From Kuafuiihalomonas sp964473255 (GTDB lineage Bacteria; Myxococcota; Kuafuiibacteriia; Kuafuiibacteriales; Kuafuiibacteriaceae), in contig CAYYOT010000008.1 of NCBI GenBank assembly GCA_964473255.1, positions 44,859 to 108,858 of the forward strand: a DNA stretch of 64,000 bases, read 5' to 3'. Shown in pieces: positions 36,095 to 44,576 of this stretch (position 1 is its first letter; the number at the start of each line of letters is the position of its first letter). The notes under the pieces are model-generated. The model worked only from the letters and a program-made list of their open reading frames with translations, had not been told where the DNA came from and ran no database searches. A program made the translations under genes and the position numbers.

Positions 36095-37840
36095 TCAGGA
36101 CGGCCCGCCGCGCCGCCGACCTCGGAGCCAGCGAAGCACGCTGAATCGCCGAATGCGCGGTCGGACCAGGGCGTAGGCGCTGAGCCAGACCAGCACCACG
36201 GTGCCCCCCAGCGCGCCCAGAATGCCGACGATCGGCACGTTCCGTACGGACCACTCGACCTGGGCCAGGCCGATGAACGACCCGATGATGAAGGCGCCCC
36301 CCAGCACCGCACCTGCCATGGTGTTGGCGGCGGTGACGATGCTCCGGTTGAGACGGGTAAGCTCGGGGCCGCTGATGCTGACGCCGAAACGTCCACCCGA
36401 CATGTCGGAGAGGATCTGGGACAGTTGGACCGGCACGTCCTGCTGGAGATTCTGCAGCTGGAGCAAGGCACGGTACACGCCTGCCTGCACACCCTCGGGG
36501 GCGACCCGCTCCATCAGCAGGCGCTCGGCGAAGGGCCGAACGATCGACGACGCCTCGAGGTCGGGGTCGAACTCCCGGACCATGCCTTCGATGGTGGTTC
36601 CCGCCCGACCGAGCAGTGCGTACTCTGCGGGAATCTGAATCCGGTGCTTCATGGCGAGCTGCAAGAGCTCTTGCAGCATGCGCTGAGAATCGACGTCGCG
36701 GAGTCGGCGGTTCAGGTAGCGGTCGAAGAGAGCCTGCGTGTCGCGGCGCACTTCGCCGATGTCGACCCTCTGGCCGGGCTGACCCATCCGGTAGATGGTC
36801 CTTGCCACGCTGTCCGCATCCTTCAGCGCAATGCCCAAGGCGAGGACCACCATGGTCTCCCGCATCTGCGGGGTGAGACGGCCGAGCAGACCGAAATCCA
36901 GCAGTCCGTAGCGGCCGTCTTTGAGAAGGAGAAGGTTTCCAGGATGGGGATCGGCGTGAAACACGCCATCCACGAAGACCTCTTCCAGGGCTTCTTCGAC
37001 GATCCGCTGGGCGATGGCCGGCCGGTTGGCGTCCGGGGGGAGGCGAGAGAAAGGAACGCCGTCGAGGAACTCCAGGGTCAACACGGCCGACGTGCTGAGC
37101 GCGTCATGGACGGCGGGGATCACGACGTCGGGTCGGTTTTCGTGCAGGGTTCGAAACTCGCGAATGTTGGCCGCTTCGTTGAGGAAGTTCAGTTCCTCGG
37201 CGATGCCACGCTCGAACTCGCGAACGATGCCGACCGGCTCCGCCATCTGCGACTCCTCGATCACGGCGTCGAGCAGGCGCGCCAAACGATAGAGAATGTC
37301 GACGTCCCGCTGGACCTCCTCGGCGATGCCCGGTCTTTGCACCTTCACCACGACGTCGTGTCCGTCGAGGGTTCGCGCGCGGTGGACCTGGGCGATGGAG
37401 GCGGTGGCCAACGGCTCGGGGTCCAGCCTCTCCAAGACTTCGAGCGGGGGCCGCTGCCACGCGGCAGTCAAGACCTCCACGATCTTGGCGAACGGCAGAG
37501 GCTCACAGTCGTCCTGGAGCTTCTTCAGCTCGTCGACGTAAGCCGGGGCGACCAAGTCGGGCCGCGACGAGAGCACCTGACCGAACTTGATGAACGTTGG
37601 CCCGAGCTCTTCGAGCATCCGGCGGAACCGCTCGGCCGGAGAGCTCGGCGGTGGCACCGGTTCTTCGGATGCGGGCTTGAAATCTGCAGAGCTGAGGCTC
37701 GGCGCACCGCGCCGGACGAAGCCCTCGTAACCGTACTTTCCGACGATCCCAGTGATGCGACGGAGACGTCCCAGGTCCTTGGCAGCCTCGCGCAGCACGG
37801 TTTCCTTATCCCGCCGACCGATGGGCAAAGCAAACGTCAA
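36095..37840 (-). CDS. ubiB: UbiB/ABC1-family atypical kinase
   Basis: A 581-residue protein. The family-specific N-terminal motif is KFGQVLSSRPDL (the KxGQ element). Next are an Ala-rich loop replacing the glycine loop (ATASIAQVHRA), the VKVQRPG lysine region, HADPHPGN (catalytic) and LLDFGLLGRL (metal-binding). Two C-terminal membrane helices (GAVLGGAFIIGSFIGLAQ, GALGGTVVLVWLSAY) match UbiB architecture. Members support ubiquinone or other isoprenoid lipid synthesis through a kinase-like ATPase. The start is a TTG at 37840 with weak ribosome binding site support. It diverges from the M16 peptidase gene, 29 bp between starts. Confidence 0.85.
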   Translation of the reverse strand: MTFALPIGRRDKETVLREAAKDLGRLRRITGIVGKYGYEGFVRRGAPSLSSADFKPASEEPVPPPSSPAERFRRMLEELGPTFIKFGQVLSSRPDLVAPAYVDELKKLQDDCEPLPFAKIVEVLTAAWQRPPLEVLERLDPEPLATASIAQVHRARTLDGHDVVVKVQRPGIAEEVQRDVDILYRLARLLDAVIEESQMAEPVGIVREFERGIAEELNFLNEAANIREFRTLHENRPDVVIPAVHDALSTSAVLTLEFLDGVPFSRLPPDANRPAIAQRIVEEALEEVFVDGVFHADPHPGNLLLLKDGRYGLLDFGLLGRLTPQMRETMVVLALGIALKDADSVARTIYRMGQPGQRVDIGEVRRDTQALFDRYLNRRLRDVDSQRMLQELLQLAMKHRIQIPAEYALLGRAGTTIEGMVREFDPDLEASSIVRPFAERLLMERVAPEGVQAGVYRALLQLQNLQQDVPVQLSQILSDMSGGRFGVSISGPELTRLNRSIVTAANTMAGAVLGGAFIIGSFIGLAQVEWSVRNVPIVGILGALGGTVVLVWLSAYALVRPRIRRFSVLRWLRGRRRGGPS

Positions 37841-37869
37841 AGTCTCGGCGAGTTCCCCCGGAGGCTCGA

Positions 37870-39216
37870 ATGGTGTTCTCGCGGCTGCCGGAGGCTGCTA
37901 GGACCCGCCGGGTGCGCGCGTACACGGCCGAGGCGCAAACGCTCGACAACGGACTCTCCGTCGAGCTGGTTCGCATGCCTCATCTTCACAGTGCGTTCGT
38001 GGGGTGCTTCGTTCGCGTCGGGAGTCGCCACGAGACGGCAAAGACCAACGGAGTCTCCCACTTTCTCGAGCACATGCTGTTTCGGGGGTGCGATGGGTAT
38101 GCGTCGCCCGCGGAGCTGAACGCAGCCATCGAAGATCTCGGGGGTCAATGGGAGGGCTTCACGACCCGCGATTACACCGGCTACCAGACGACGGTTCAGT
38201 CCGACGCGGCGCCGGAGGCGCTCGACATGCTGGGCCGGATGCTGACGAGCCCGACGTACGACGACTTGGCGCTCGAGAAGAAGATCGTCGGCGAAGAGAT
38301 GCTCGATTCACTGGACGAATCGGGTCGAAACATCGAGCTGGACACCGTCGCCCACGCTTGGACCTTCGCCGACCATCCGCTGGGGTGGCCCATCGAGGGC
38401 ACGAAGGCGATCGTCGACCGCCTGGACGCCGACGGCCTCGAGCTTCATCGCCGCCGCTTCTACGGAGCGAAGAACTGTGTGGTCTGCGTAGCCGGGCGGT
38501 TCGACCTCCGGCGGGTTCACCGCGCGATAGCTTCTCGTTTCTTGGAGATGCCGGCGGGGCGGCCGCGAGCCGATGGCGCTCGCCCTCGGGTGCCGGCCAC
38601 CACCGGACGACTGCGATACGTCCCGTATCCCGGCCCGCAGACGCGCCTCCGGATCACGTTTCGGACGCCGCCCGAAGGTCATCCCGACTTTCTCCCCCTC
38701 GTGCTGCTTCGCCGCTGGCTGGATGGCGGCCTCAGTGCCCGCCTCCAGGTGGAGCTGGTCGATCGTCGGGGCTTGGCCTACGAGGTGGGGGCGACGATCG
38801 AGAGCTACTCCGACCTCGGTCTTTTCGACTTCGAGCTAAATGTCGCCCACGACAACATTCCACCCGCCCTGGAGGCGCTCTCCGCGATCGTGGACGAGGT
38901 ACGTCGCGAACCGCTCGACCCCGACGGTTTCGCTCGAGTGCAGCGCCGAACGCGAACCGGTCTCGATTTCATGCTGGATGCCCCGGCCGAGCTCGGGGGG
39001 CACTTCGCGGTCAATCGACTCTTCCGAAAGCTCGAGACCCCGGAGGCTCGCGCCGAGGCGATCATGGCCCTCGAGCCCCGGGAATTGCGGCGGGTGGCTC
39101 GCCGCTACCTGTCGCCGCGCACGGTCACCGGAGCCGCGGTGGGGGGGGCTTCGAAGTCACAGGTCCGAGCGGCTCGCACCGCTTGGCGGCGCTTCGTCCG
39201 TGGCCTCGACGACTGA
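37870..39216 (+). CDS. M16-family zinc metallopeptidase
   Basis: A 448-residue protein with the inverted zinc motif HFLEH (His64, Glu67, His68) followed about 75 residues later by the third ligand region VGEEML. The C-terminal half shows the partner-domain motif (RRGLAYEVGA). M16 enzymes degrade small peptides or process exported proteins; this is the single-subunit-length form that usually pairs with another copy. No signal peptide is seen, so it may be cytoplasmic or have an undetected partner. The next gene runs convergently. Confidence 0.85.
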   Translation: MVFSRLPEAARTRRVRAYTAEAQTLDNGLSVELVRMPHLHSAFVGCFVRVGSRHETAKTNGVSHFLEHMLFRGCDGYASPAELNAAIEDLGGQWEGFTTRDYTGYQTTVQSDAAPEALDMLGRMLTSPTYDDLALEKKIVGEEMLDSLDESGRNIELDTVAHAWTFADHPLGWPIEGTKAIVDRLDADGLELHRRRFYGAKNCVVCVAGRFDLRRVHRAIASRFLEMPAGRPRADGARPRVPATTGRLRYVPYPGPQTRLRITFRTPPEGHPDFLPLVLLRRWLDGGLSARLQVELVDRRGLAYEVGATIESYSDLGLFDFELNVAHDNIPPALEALSAIVDEVRREPLDPDGFARVQRRTRTGLDFMLDAPAELGGHFAVNRLFRKLETPEARAEAIMALEPRELRRVARRYLSPRTVTGAAVGGASKSQVRAARTAWRRFVRGLDD

Positions 39217-39255
39217 AGCGATACGGCCAGGGCACCTCAGGAACGAAGGGCCGGG

Positions 39256-39978
39256 CTAGCGGCGGCGGGGCTTCGACTTCGGGTCGCCGCGCCGGAGCTG
39301 CGCGCGCCAGCGGCCGAGGTCCGAGGGCAGCGGGGCCTCGTATTCCGCGATGCGCCCGGTCTCCGGGTGCCGAAACGAGAGGAAGCCGGCGTGCAGAAAC
39401 AGGCGTCGTCGCTGGGTGGTGCGCCGTTCCTCCTTCGCCTCGAGGTACTTCTGCTCGCCGAGGATCGGATGGCCGAGGTCGGCCAGGTGCACGCGGATCT
39501 GGTTCTTGACGCCGGTCTCCAGCGCGACCTCCAGCATCGAGGCGGCGGCCTTGGAAAACCGTTCGACGACCCACCAGTGGGTGATGGCGGTTCGGGCGTC
39601 GGCTCCTTCGACCGACTTCATCGAAAACGTATGGGGGTCCATCGCCAGCCGTGACCGGACCGTGCCTTCGTCTTCCTCGACGAGCCCCCGCACGGCGGCC
39701 AGGTACCGGCGGTCCGCGGAGTGGTCGCGAAACTGTGCCCGAAGCGCGTCGCGGGCGTCCTCGTCGCGGCCGTAGACCAGGACGCCGGAGACGAATCGGT
39801 CCAACCGATGGACGGGATGGACGAACCCGTACCGCTGGTGCAGCGCGTCGATCAGGACATCCTGGTGCTTTTTGCTGGCCGTGCGCTGAACGAGCCAGCC
39901 GGCGCGCTTGTCCACGACCACGATGCGCTCGTCGACGTGGAGCGGTCGATAACCCTCGGGAGGTCGGGAGCGCCTCAA
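39256..39978 (-). CDS. RluA-family pseudouridine synthase (short form)
   Basis: 240 residues from a TTG at 39978. It lacks the N-terminal S4 domain. IVVVDKRAGWLV starts the catalytic domain and HRLDRFVSG holds the active-site aspartate. NQIRVHLADLGHPI is the second family motif. It isomerises uridine in structural RNA; the exact site is unknown, though short S4-less members often act on tRNA. It converges with the peptidase gene and diverges from the desaturase gene. Confidence 0.85.
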   Translation of the reverse strand: MRRSRPPEGYRPLHVDERIVVVDKRAGWLVQRTASKKHQDVLIDALHQRYGFVHPVHRLDRFVSGVLVYGRDEDARDALRAQFRDHSADRRYLAAVRGLVEEDEGTVRSRLAMDPHTFSMKSVEGADARTAITHWWVVERFSKAAASMLEVALETGVKNQIRVHLADLGHPILGEQKYLEAKEERRTTQRRRLFLHAGFLSFRHPETGRIAEYEAPLPSDLGRWRAQLRRGDPKSKPRRR

Positions 39979-40109
39979 TGTGAGCGCCCCCCCAGCGACT
40001 GACCATCCGCGGCGGATTCGGGCGCTGTGCAGCGCTTTCGTGGTGGGATGGACACGGGGGGCGTCCCGGTCGTGACAGGACGGTTTACCCGTGGTAGCGC
40101 CGGCTCCGG

Positions 40110-41102
40110 ATGCTCCTCAAGTACAAAGCCGACCGGCGGACGCTCTTCGTCGTGTCGAGCTACTTCGTGCTGTTGGCCCTGGCTTGGAACCTGAATCCGC
40201 ACGATTGGTGGGTCCTCCCCTGGATGATCGCCATCGGTCAGGTTTCGTTCGTCACGGCGGTGATCACCCACAACACCATCCACGTCCCCATCTTCCACGC
40301 CAAGTGGCTCAACCGACTGTTCCAGGTGGTGCTGTCGCTTTGCTACGGCCACCCGACGAGCTCGTTCGTTCCCGGTCACAATCTCGCCCATCACCACGCG
40401 CCGCAGACCGCCCGAGACGTCATGCGAACCACCAAGCTTCGCTACCGTTGGAACCTCCTCAATCAGCTCTTGCACCCGGCGACCGTCGGGCCGGCGATCA
40501 TGCGCGGTGAGGTCGAGTACACGCTGGCCATGCGCAAGCAGCGACCCAAGTGGTTTCGGCAGCTGATGCTCGAGACCGTCATCTTCGTCGCGTTCTATGC
40601 CACGCTTCTCCTCCTCGATTGGCAGAAGTTCCTGCTGTTCGTGTTCATCCCTCATCAGTTCGCGGCCTGGGGCATCATCGGTATCAATTTCATCCAGCAT
40701 GACGGCTGCGATGAGGACCACCCCTACAATCACAGTCGGAACTTCGTGGGTCGACTCACCAACTGGTGGACGTTCAACAACGGGTACCACGGAATGCACC
40801 ATCTCAAGCCGAGCCTGCACTGGAGCCTTCTGCCCGAGGCCCACGCCAAGGAGCTCGCGCCGCACGTTCACCCCAATCTCGACCAGCCCTCGCTGATCGC
40901 CTACTGCGTCCGCAGCTTCGTGTGGCCGGGGAAGCGACTCCGCTACGACGGGGCGCCGCTCGAACTGCCGCCGAAGCTGACCGATGAGTCGTGGGTACCC
41001 GGCCGTGGCGAGACGCCCCGGACGGCCTCGCTCGGGGCGGAAGATGACTTCATTCCCGACGACTCGCTGACCGTGGAGCCTCGAGCGCCCACGACGGTCT
41101 GA
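40110..41102 (+). CDS. Membrane fatty acid desaturase/hydroxylase family protein
   Basis: A 330-residue protein with the three histidine boxes of membrane di-iron desaturases: HNTIH (54-58), HNLAHHH (90-96) and GYHGMHH (about 228-234). Additional conserved groups are QHDGCDED and NHSRNFVG. About four membrane segments surround them (VVSSYFVLLALAW, WMIAIGQVSFVTAVI, VIFVAFYATLLLL). It likely introduces a double bond or hydroxyl group into a membrane lipid or acyl chain. The last 50 residues are hydrophilic. It stands alone between genes on the opposite strand. The start has no clear Shine-Dalgarno. Confidence 0.82.
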   Translation: MLLKYKADRRTLFVVSSYFVLLALAWNLNPHDWWVLPWMIAIGQVSFVTAVITHNTIHVPIFHAKWLNRLFQVVLSLCYGHPTSSFVPGHNLAHHHAPQTARDVMRTTKLRYRWNLLNQLLHPATVGPAIMRGEVEYTLAMRKQRPKWFRQLMLETVIFVAFYATLLLLDWQKFLLFVFIPHQFAAWGIIGINFIQHDGCDEDHPYNHSRNFVGRLTNWWTFNNGYHGMHHLKPSLHWSLLPEAHAKELAPHVHPNLDQPSLIAYCVRSFVWPGKRLRYDGAPLELPPKLTDESWVPGRGETPRTASLGAEDDFIPDDSLTVEPRAPTTV

Positions 41103-41138
41103 TCTGCGCGTCGGGCCCCGTTTCCCGTTTCCGTCACG

Positions 41139-42260
41139 TCAGGACAAGATGCGAGCCGACAGGGCGCTGAGGGCAGGAACGTCCTCGACGACGGCGTCCA
41201 GGTACGGGAGGGCTGCCGCCCCCTGGCCGCCAGCCTCACGACTCGTGCGGTCCAGGTCCGCGAGGATCGCCTCGTGGGCTTCGACCTTCTTGGCTTCTTC
41301 CAAAGCGAACGGGATCAGCTTCTCCAGGGCTGAGGCCAGCGCCTCCGGCTGTCCGTCATCGGTCGCCTCGGTCGATGGAGCCGTCGTTGTCACGGAGGCG
41401 TAGCTTCGGTTGAGAATGAAACCGTCGGTCTTCAGCCCCAGCTCCTGGATGCGGCCATCGAAGTACCTCGCCTCCTCGCGGGCCGCGACGTCTGGTGTGG
41501 TGACGACGAGGAAGGCCGATTTCGAGGACCGGAGCAGTTCGCGGACGCCCGAAGCATGGATGCGCATCTTCTGAAAGAGACGACCGAAGGCTCCGAGGAA
41601 GGTCTGAAGGTCGGTCGAGAAGTCCTCGCCGAACGTGCGGCTGATCGCCGTGGTCACGATCTTCGAAGCCGCGCGGACCATGGCGCCGGTTCGGGCCACG
41701 GCCTCCGGAGCAAAGATCGCCAGCGTTCGATCGTCGAGGAACCGCGCAAGGCGCCGCGGCGCGTCCAGAAAGTCCAGTGCGTTACGGGAGGGCGGAGTAT
41801 CGAGGACGATCAGGTCGTAGTTCTTGGATTCGTGGTGGGTAAAGAGGGCCTCGGCCGCGGTGTATTCTTGGAGGCCGGTCATCACTTCGGCCAAGGCCTG
41901 ATAGAGACGCGTCCCGCGGATGCGCTTCGAGTCTTCCTCCGACGGCGCGAAACGGTCGATCACCGACTCCAGGATGACGTGCGGGTCGAGCATCCAGGCC
42001 GATAGCTCTCCGCCGTCGGCGAGGTACACGCCCGCCGACCGAAGACGCTCCGGGTCGATGGTCACGGGTGCGGAGCCGGTCAAGGGGATGCCGAGCGCCT
42101 CCGCCAGTCTTCGCGCCGGATCGATGGTCAAGACCAGTGCGCGCCGCCCCGCACGGGCGCCAGCGAGGGCCAGAGCGGCCGAGGTCGTCGTCTTCCCCAC
42201 GCCGCCGGCCCCGCAGACGACGATCACAGACTTCTCATGGACCAAAGAGGCGAGCTTCAA
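41139..42260 (-). CDS. ArsA/Get3-family ATPase (first of a pair)
   Basis: A 373-residue P-loop ATPase with GAGGVGKTT at residues 17-25, LTIDPARRLAEALG, and switch II VLDTPPSRNALDFLDAP. These are typical of ArsA-like anion-pump ATPases and Get3-type targeting factors. The cysteines that bind arsenite in true ArsA are not evident, so a role in arsenite export is unlikely; the function of such bacterial pairs is open. The start is a TTG at 42260 overlapping the stop of the second copy (TTGA). The C-terminus is a divergent helical region. Confidence 0.82.
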   Translation of the reverse strand: MKLASLVHEKSVIVVCGAGGVGKTTTSAALALAGARAGRRALVLTIDPARRLAEALGIPLTGSAPVTIDPERLRSAGVYLADGGELSAWMLDPHVILESVIDRFAPSEEDSKRIRGTRLYQALAEVMTGLQEYTAAEALFTHHESKNYDLIVLDTPPSRNALDFLDAPRRLARFLDDRTLAIFAPEAVARTGAMVRAASKIVTTAISRTFGEDFSTDLQTFLGAFGRLFQKMRIHASGVRELLRSSKSAFLVVTTPDVAAREEARYFDGRIQELGLKTDGFILNRSYASVTTTAPSTEATDDGQPEALASALEKLIPFALEEAKKVEAHEAILADLDRTSREAGGQGAAALPYLDAVVEDVPALSALSARILS

Positions 42261-43183
42261 GCGATGGCCTCCGCCGGAAACAGGTGGTTTCGGAGCCGTT
42301 CGATCACCCCGCCCTCGCTGTCTTCGGAAAACTCGGGGATGCGCAGGCGGAGTGTGTCGGGGCGAGATTCGCGCTCGAAGCGGTCGCGCGCCGTCCGCGT
42401 CCGTTCGAGACGACGGAACTCTCGACTCCCGAGGATGTGGGTATGCCCCTCGCGCCCCAGGTGCTGCCGCAGAGCCTCCCGCTCGTCGTCGGTAAACGGG
42501 TCGGCGGGTATGCGGTTCATGATCAGGGCGGCGACGGGGATGTCCAGTCGAGCAAGGCCGTCGTGAAGCTCGATGGTCTCCGATACGGGCATGGCCTCCG
42601 GCAGCGTGACCAGCACTGCATGGGACTGTTTCGGGTCGGTCATGGTTCGGACGCCCTCCCGCAGGGCCTTACCTACGAGCCCTCCCGGGATCACCTTCAA
42701 GACCGTCCGCGGCAGGGCGACGAGGGCCAGCGCATGACCGGTGGCGGGGAGATCCACGATGATGTGGTCGTGGTCGTCGTCCCGCAGCAGGGTGACGAGC
42801 TGGAAGAGCGTCCCCACCTCCGGAAATGCCGGTGCCGCCATGAGAAAGCGGCGAAGCGCGGCGCTTCGCATGGCGGCATCGACCACAACGCGGACCCGCA
42901 ATGCTGCTTGCAAAAAGAGGCGATGCCCCGCCGACGGCGTGAGGCGCACGCCGGCCAAGCCGGACTCGAGCTCGCGAGGGACGGTGTCATGAAAGCCCGC
43001 GTGACCCAAACGCGACATCAACGCCGATGTCGTGCCTACGTCGTTCGAGACTTCGGCGACCAGAACGCGGCGTCCGGCGGCCTGAGCCTGGCGGGCGAGG
43101 GCGGCGCTGACAGCCGTCTTCCCTACGCCCCCCTTACCCGTCACCAGCACGAGCCGCTGGTTCCACAGAGGCAGGTGCTCCAC
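42257..43183 (-). CDS. ArsA/Get3-family ATPase (second of a pair)
   Basis: About 308 residues from a GTG at 43183; a GTG at 43219 is also possible, and both lie upstream of the neighbouring RluA gene start. The P-loop is TGKGGVGKTAVS (residues 15-26), with VAEVSNDVG and the switch II region IIVDLPATGHALAL. The family normally has two such half-size proteins side by side, as here; they may form a heterodimer. Nothing in the window identifies the client. It diverges from the RluA-type gene. Confidence 0.8.
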   Translation of the reverse strand: MEHLPLWNQRLVLVTGKGGVGKTAVSAALARQAQAAGRRVLVAEVSNDVGTTSALMSRLGHAGFHDTVPRELESGLAGVRLTPSAGHRLFLQAALRVRVVVDAAMRSAALRRFLMAAPAFPEVGTLFQLVTLLRDDDHDHIIVDLPATGHALALVALPRTVLKVIPGGLVGKALREGVRTMTDPKQSHAVLVTLPEAMPVSETIELHDGLARLDIPVAALIMNRIPADPFTDDEREALRQHLGREGHTHILGSREFRRLERTRTARDRFERESRPDTLRLRIPEFSEDSEGGVIERLRNHLFPAEAIA

Positions 43184-43252
43184 CGGCGCTCGATCGCATG
43201 CCGGAAGGTGGACGTCCACGTCGGCTTCACATTTGCGCCGCGTTCTCTTCAG

Positions 43253-43954
43253 ATGTCGGAGATGTCCCGTCCTCTGGAGGTCCTCTTCGAAGACGACGCA
43301 TACGTGGTGGTCGACAAGCCGGCGGGGATTCCGGTGCATGGCGGATCGCAAACGAAGCTGAAGACGGTGCTCGAACGCATGGATACCAGACTCTCGCTCG
43401 TGCACCGACTCGACGCCGACACCAGTGGAGCGCTGGTGTTGGGTAAGAATGCGGATGCGGTGCGGAGAGCTGCGGCCGCCTGGCCGCAGGCGACCAAAAT
43501 CTACTGGGCGATCGCGGTCGGCGATCTGGCCGGGCCGGTCCGGATCGACGATCCCTTGTCCGATGGACGAGGCCGACTGCTATCGGCGCAGACCGAGGTG
43601 TGGCCCGTAGCCCGCACTCCCGACCGGTCGGTGACCGTCGTCGGCGTGCGCCTCACGACGGGCCGTACGCACCAGATCCGTCGGCACCTGAGCGGTCTCG
43701 GCCACCCGTTGGTCATGGACAGTCGCCATGGGGACTTCGGCTTCAACAAGGAGTTTCGCCAGCGGGTGCGCGCGGCCGGAGCCACAAACCCCAAGCACAC
43801 TCTGCTTCACGCCCGGCGCGTCGAGTGGCTCGGGCGATGTGCCGTGGCGCCCCTTCCCGACCGCTGGTGGACATGGCTATCGGTGGTGGATATTGGCATC
43901 GGGGAGCTATCCGACGATCACGCCTCCCCCCGAGATTTTGATGAACGGAGATGA
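43253..43954 (+). CDS. RluA-family pseudouridine synthase (third copy)
   Basis: 233 residues from the ATG at 43253; a second ATG lies three codons later. VVVDKPAGIPVH begins the catalytic domain, HRLDADTSG carries the catalytic aspartate, and TTGRTHQIRRHLSGLGHP is the second motif. No S4 domain. The RDD gene starts 14 bp before its stop, so the two overlap and are probably co-transcribed. RNA target unknown. Confidence 0.85.
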   Translation: MSEMSRPLEVLFEDDAYVVVDKPAGIPVHGGSQTKLKTVLERMDTRLSLVHRLDADTSGALVLGKNADAVRRAAAAWPQATKIYWAIAVGDLAGPVRIDDPLSDGRGRLLSAQTEVWPVARTPDRSVTVVGVRLTTGRTHQIRRHLSGLGHPLVMDSRHGDFGFNKEFRQRVRAAGATNPKHTLLHARRVEWLGRCAVAPLPDRWWTWLSVVDIGIGELSDDHASPRDFDERR

Positions 43955-44477
43955 CACCGAGATATGGAGCTTCGACGACGATACCGTCGCCGAGGAAGCC
44001 GGGCCGAGCCACGACACCGAGGTCGACCGCGTGTTTCGTTTGCCCAGTCTGGCGCGACGCTCGGTTTCCGCGGCGGTGGACGGGATCGTCGTCATGGTCG
44101 TTGCCATCGGAGCAACCGTCGTGGCCGGCGCGATGCCCCGGGGCTTCGACTGGCTCGAACCCGACGACTGGCTTGTGTGGGCCGAGCGGGGGGGCCTCTA
44201 TCTTGCGCTCTTCCTCGTCGTCGTCTCGGTCCTCGCGTCGCTCTCCCTCCTCCCCGCCACCCTGGGCATGCGGGTCACCGGGCTGCGTTTGATGCGGCTC
44301 GTCGATGCGGGGTCGGTTCCGCGATTGCAGCGGTGCGTTCGAGCCGGACTGGCGGTCGTCGGCCTTCTTCCCGCCGCGATCGGCCCCGCATGGATTCTGT
44401 TCGACCCGAAACAGCGGGCTCTTCACGACATTCTCTCCAGCACCGTGTTGGTCCGTACGGACCCCAGCCGACCCTGA
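43941..44477 (+). CDS. RDD-family membrane protein
   Basis: A 178-residue protein starting at the ATG at 43941, overlapping the RluA-type gene. After a 35-residue acidic N-terminus comes LPSLARRSVSAAVDGIVVMVVAI, the Arg-x-Asp-type first helix of the RDD domain. Further membrane segments are GGLYLALFLVVVSVLASLSLLPA and AGLAVVGLLPAAIG. The family is widespread with no agreed function; some members affect sodium or osmotic handling. The C-terminus ends in the usual short cytoplasmic DPKQRALHDIL motif. Confidence 0.8.
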   Translation: MNGDDTEIWSFDDDTVAEEAGPSHDTEVDRVFRLPSLARRSVSAAVDGIVVMVVAIGATVVAGAMPRGFDWLEPDDWLVWAERGGLYLALFLVVVSVLASLSLLPATLGMRVTGLRLMRLVDAGSVPRLQRCVRAGLAVVGLLPAAIGPAWILFDPKQRALHDILSSTVLVRTDPSRP

Positions 44478-44576
44478 AGTCGCGGCCGGAAAATCTCTGG
44501 AATGCTCGCCACGTCTGCGGGGTTAGAGGGCCCGGGTCGTAGCTGCGCCGCGGCGCAGGTCGGCGCAGTGAGTCAC

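Noticed and set aside
41139..43183. Arsenic resistance operon.
   Set aside because: No arsenite pump, regulator or reductase is present and the metal-binding cysteines are not evident.
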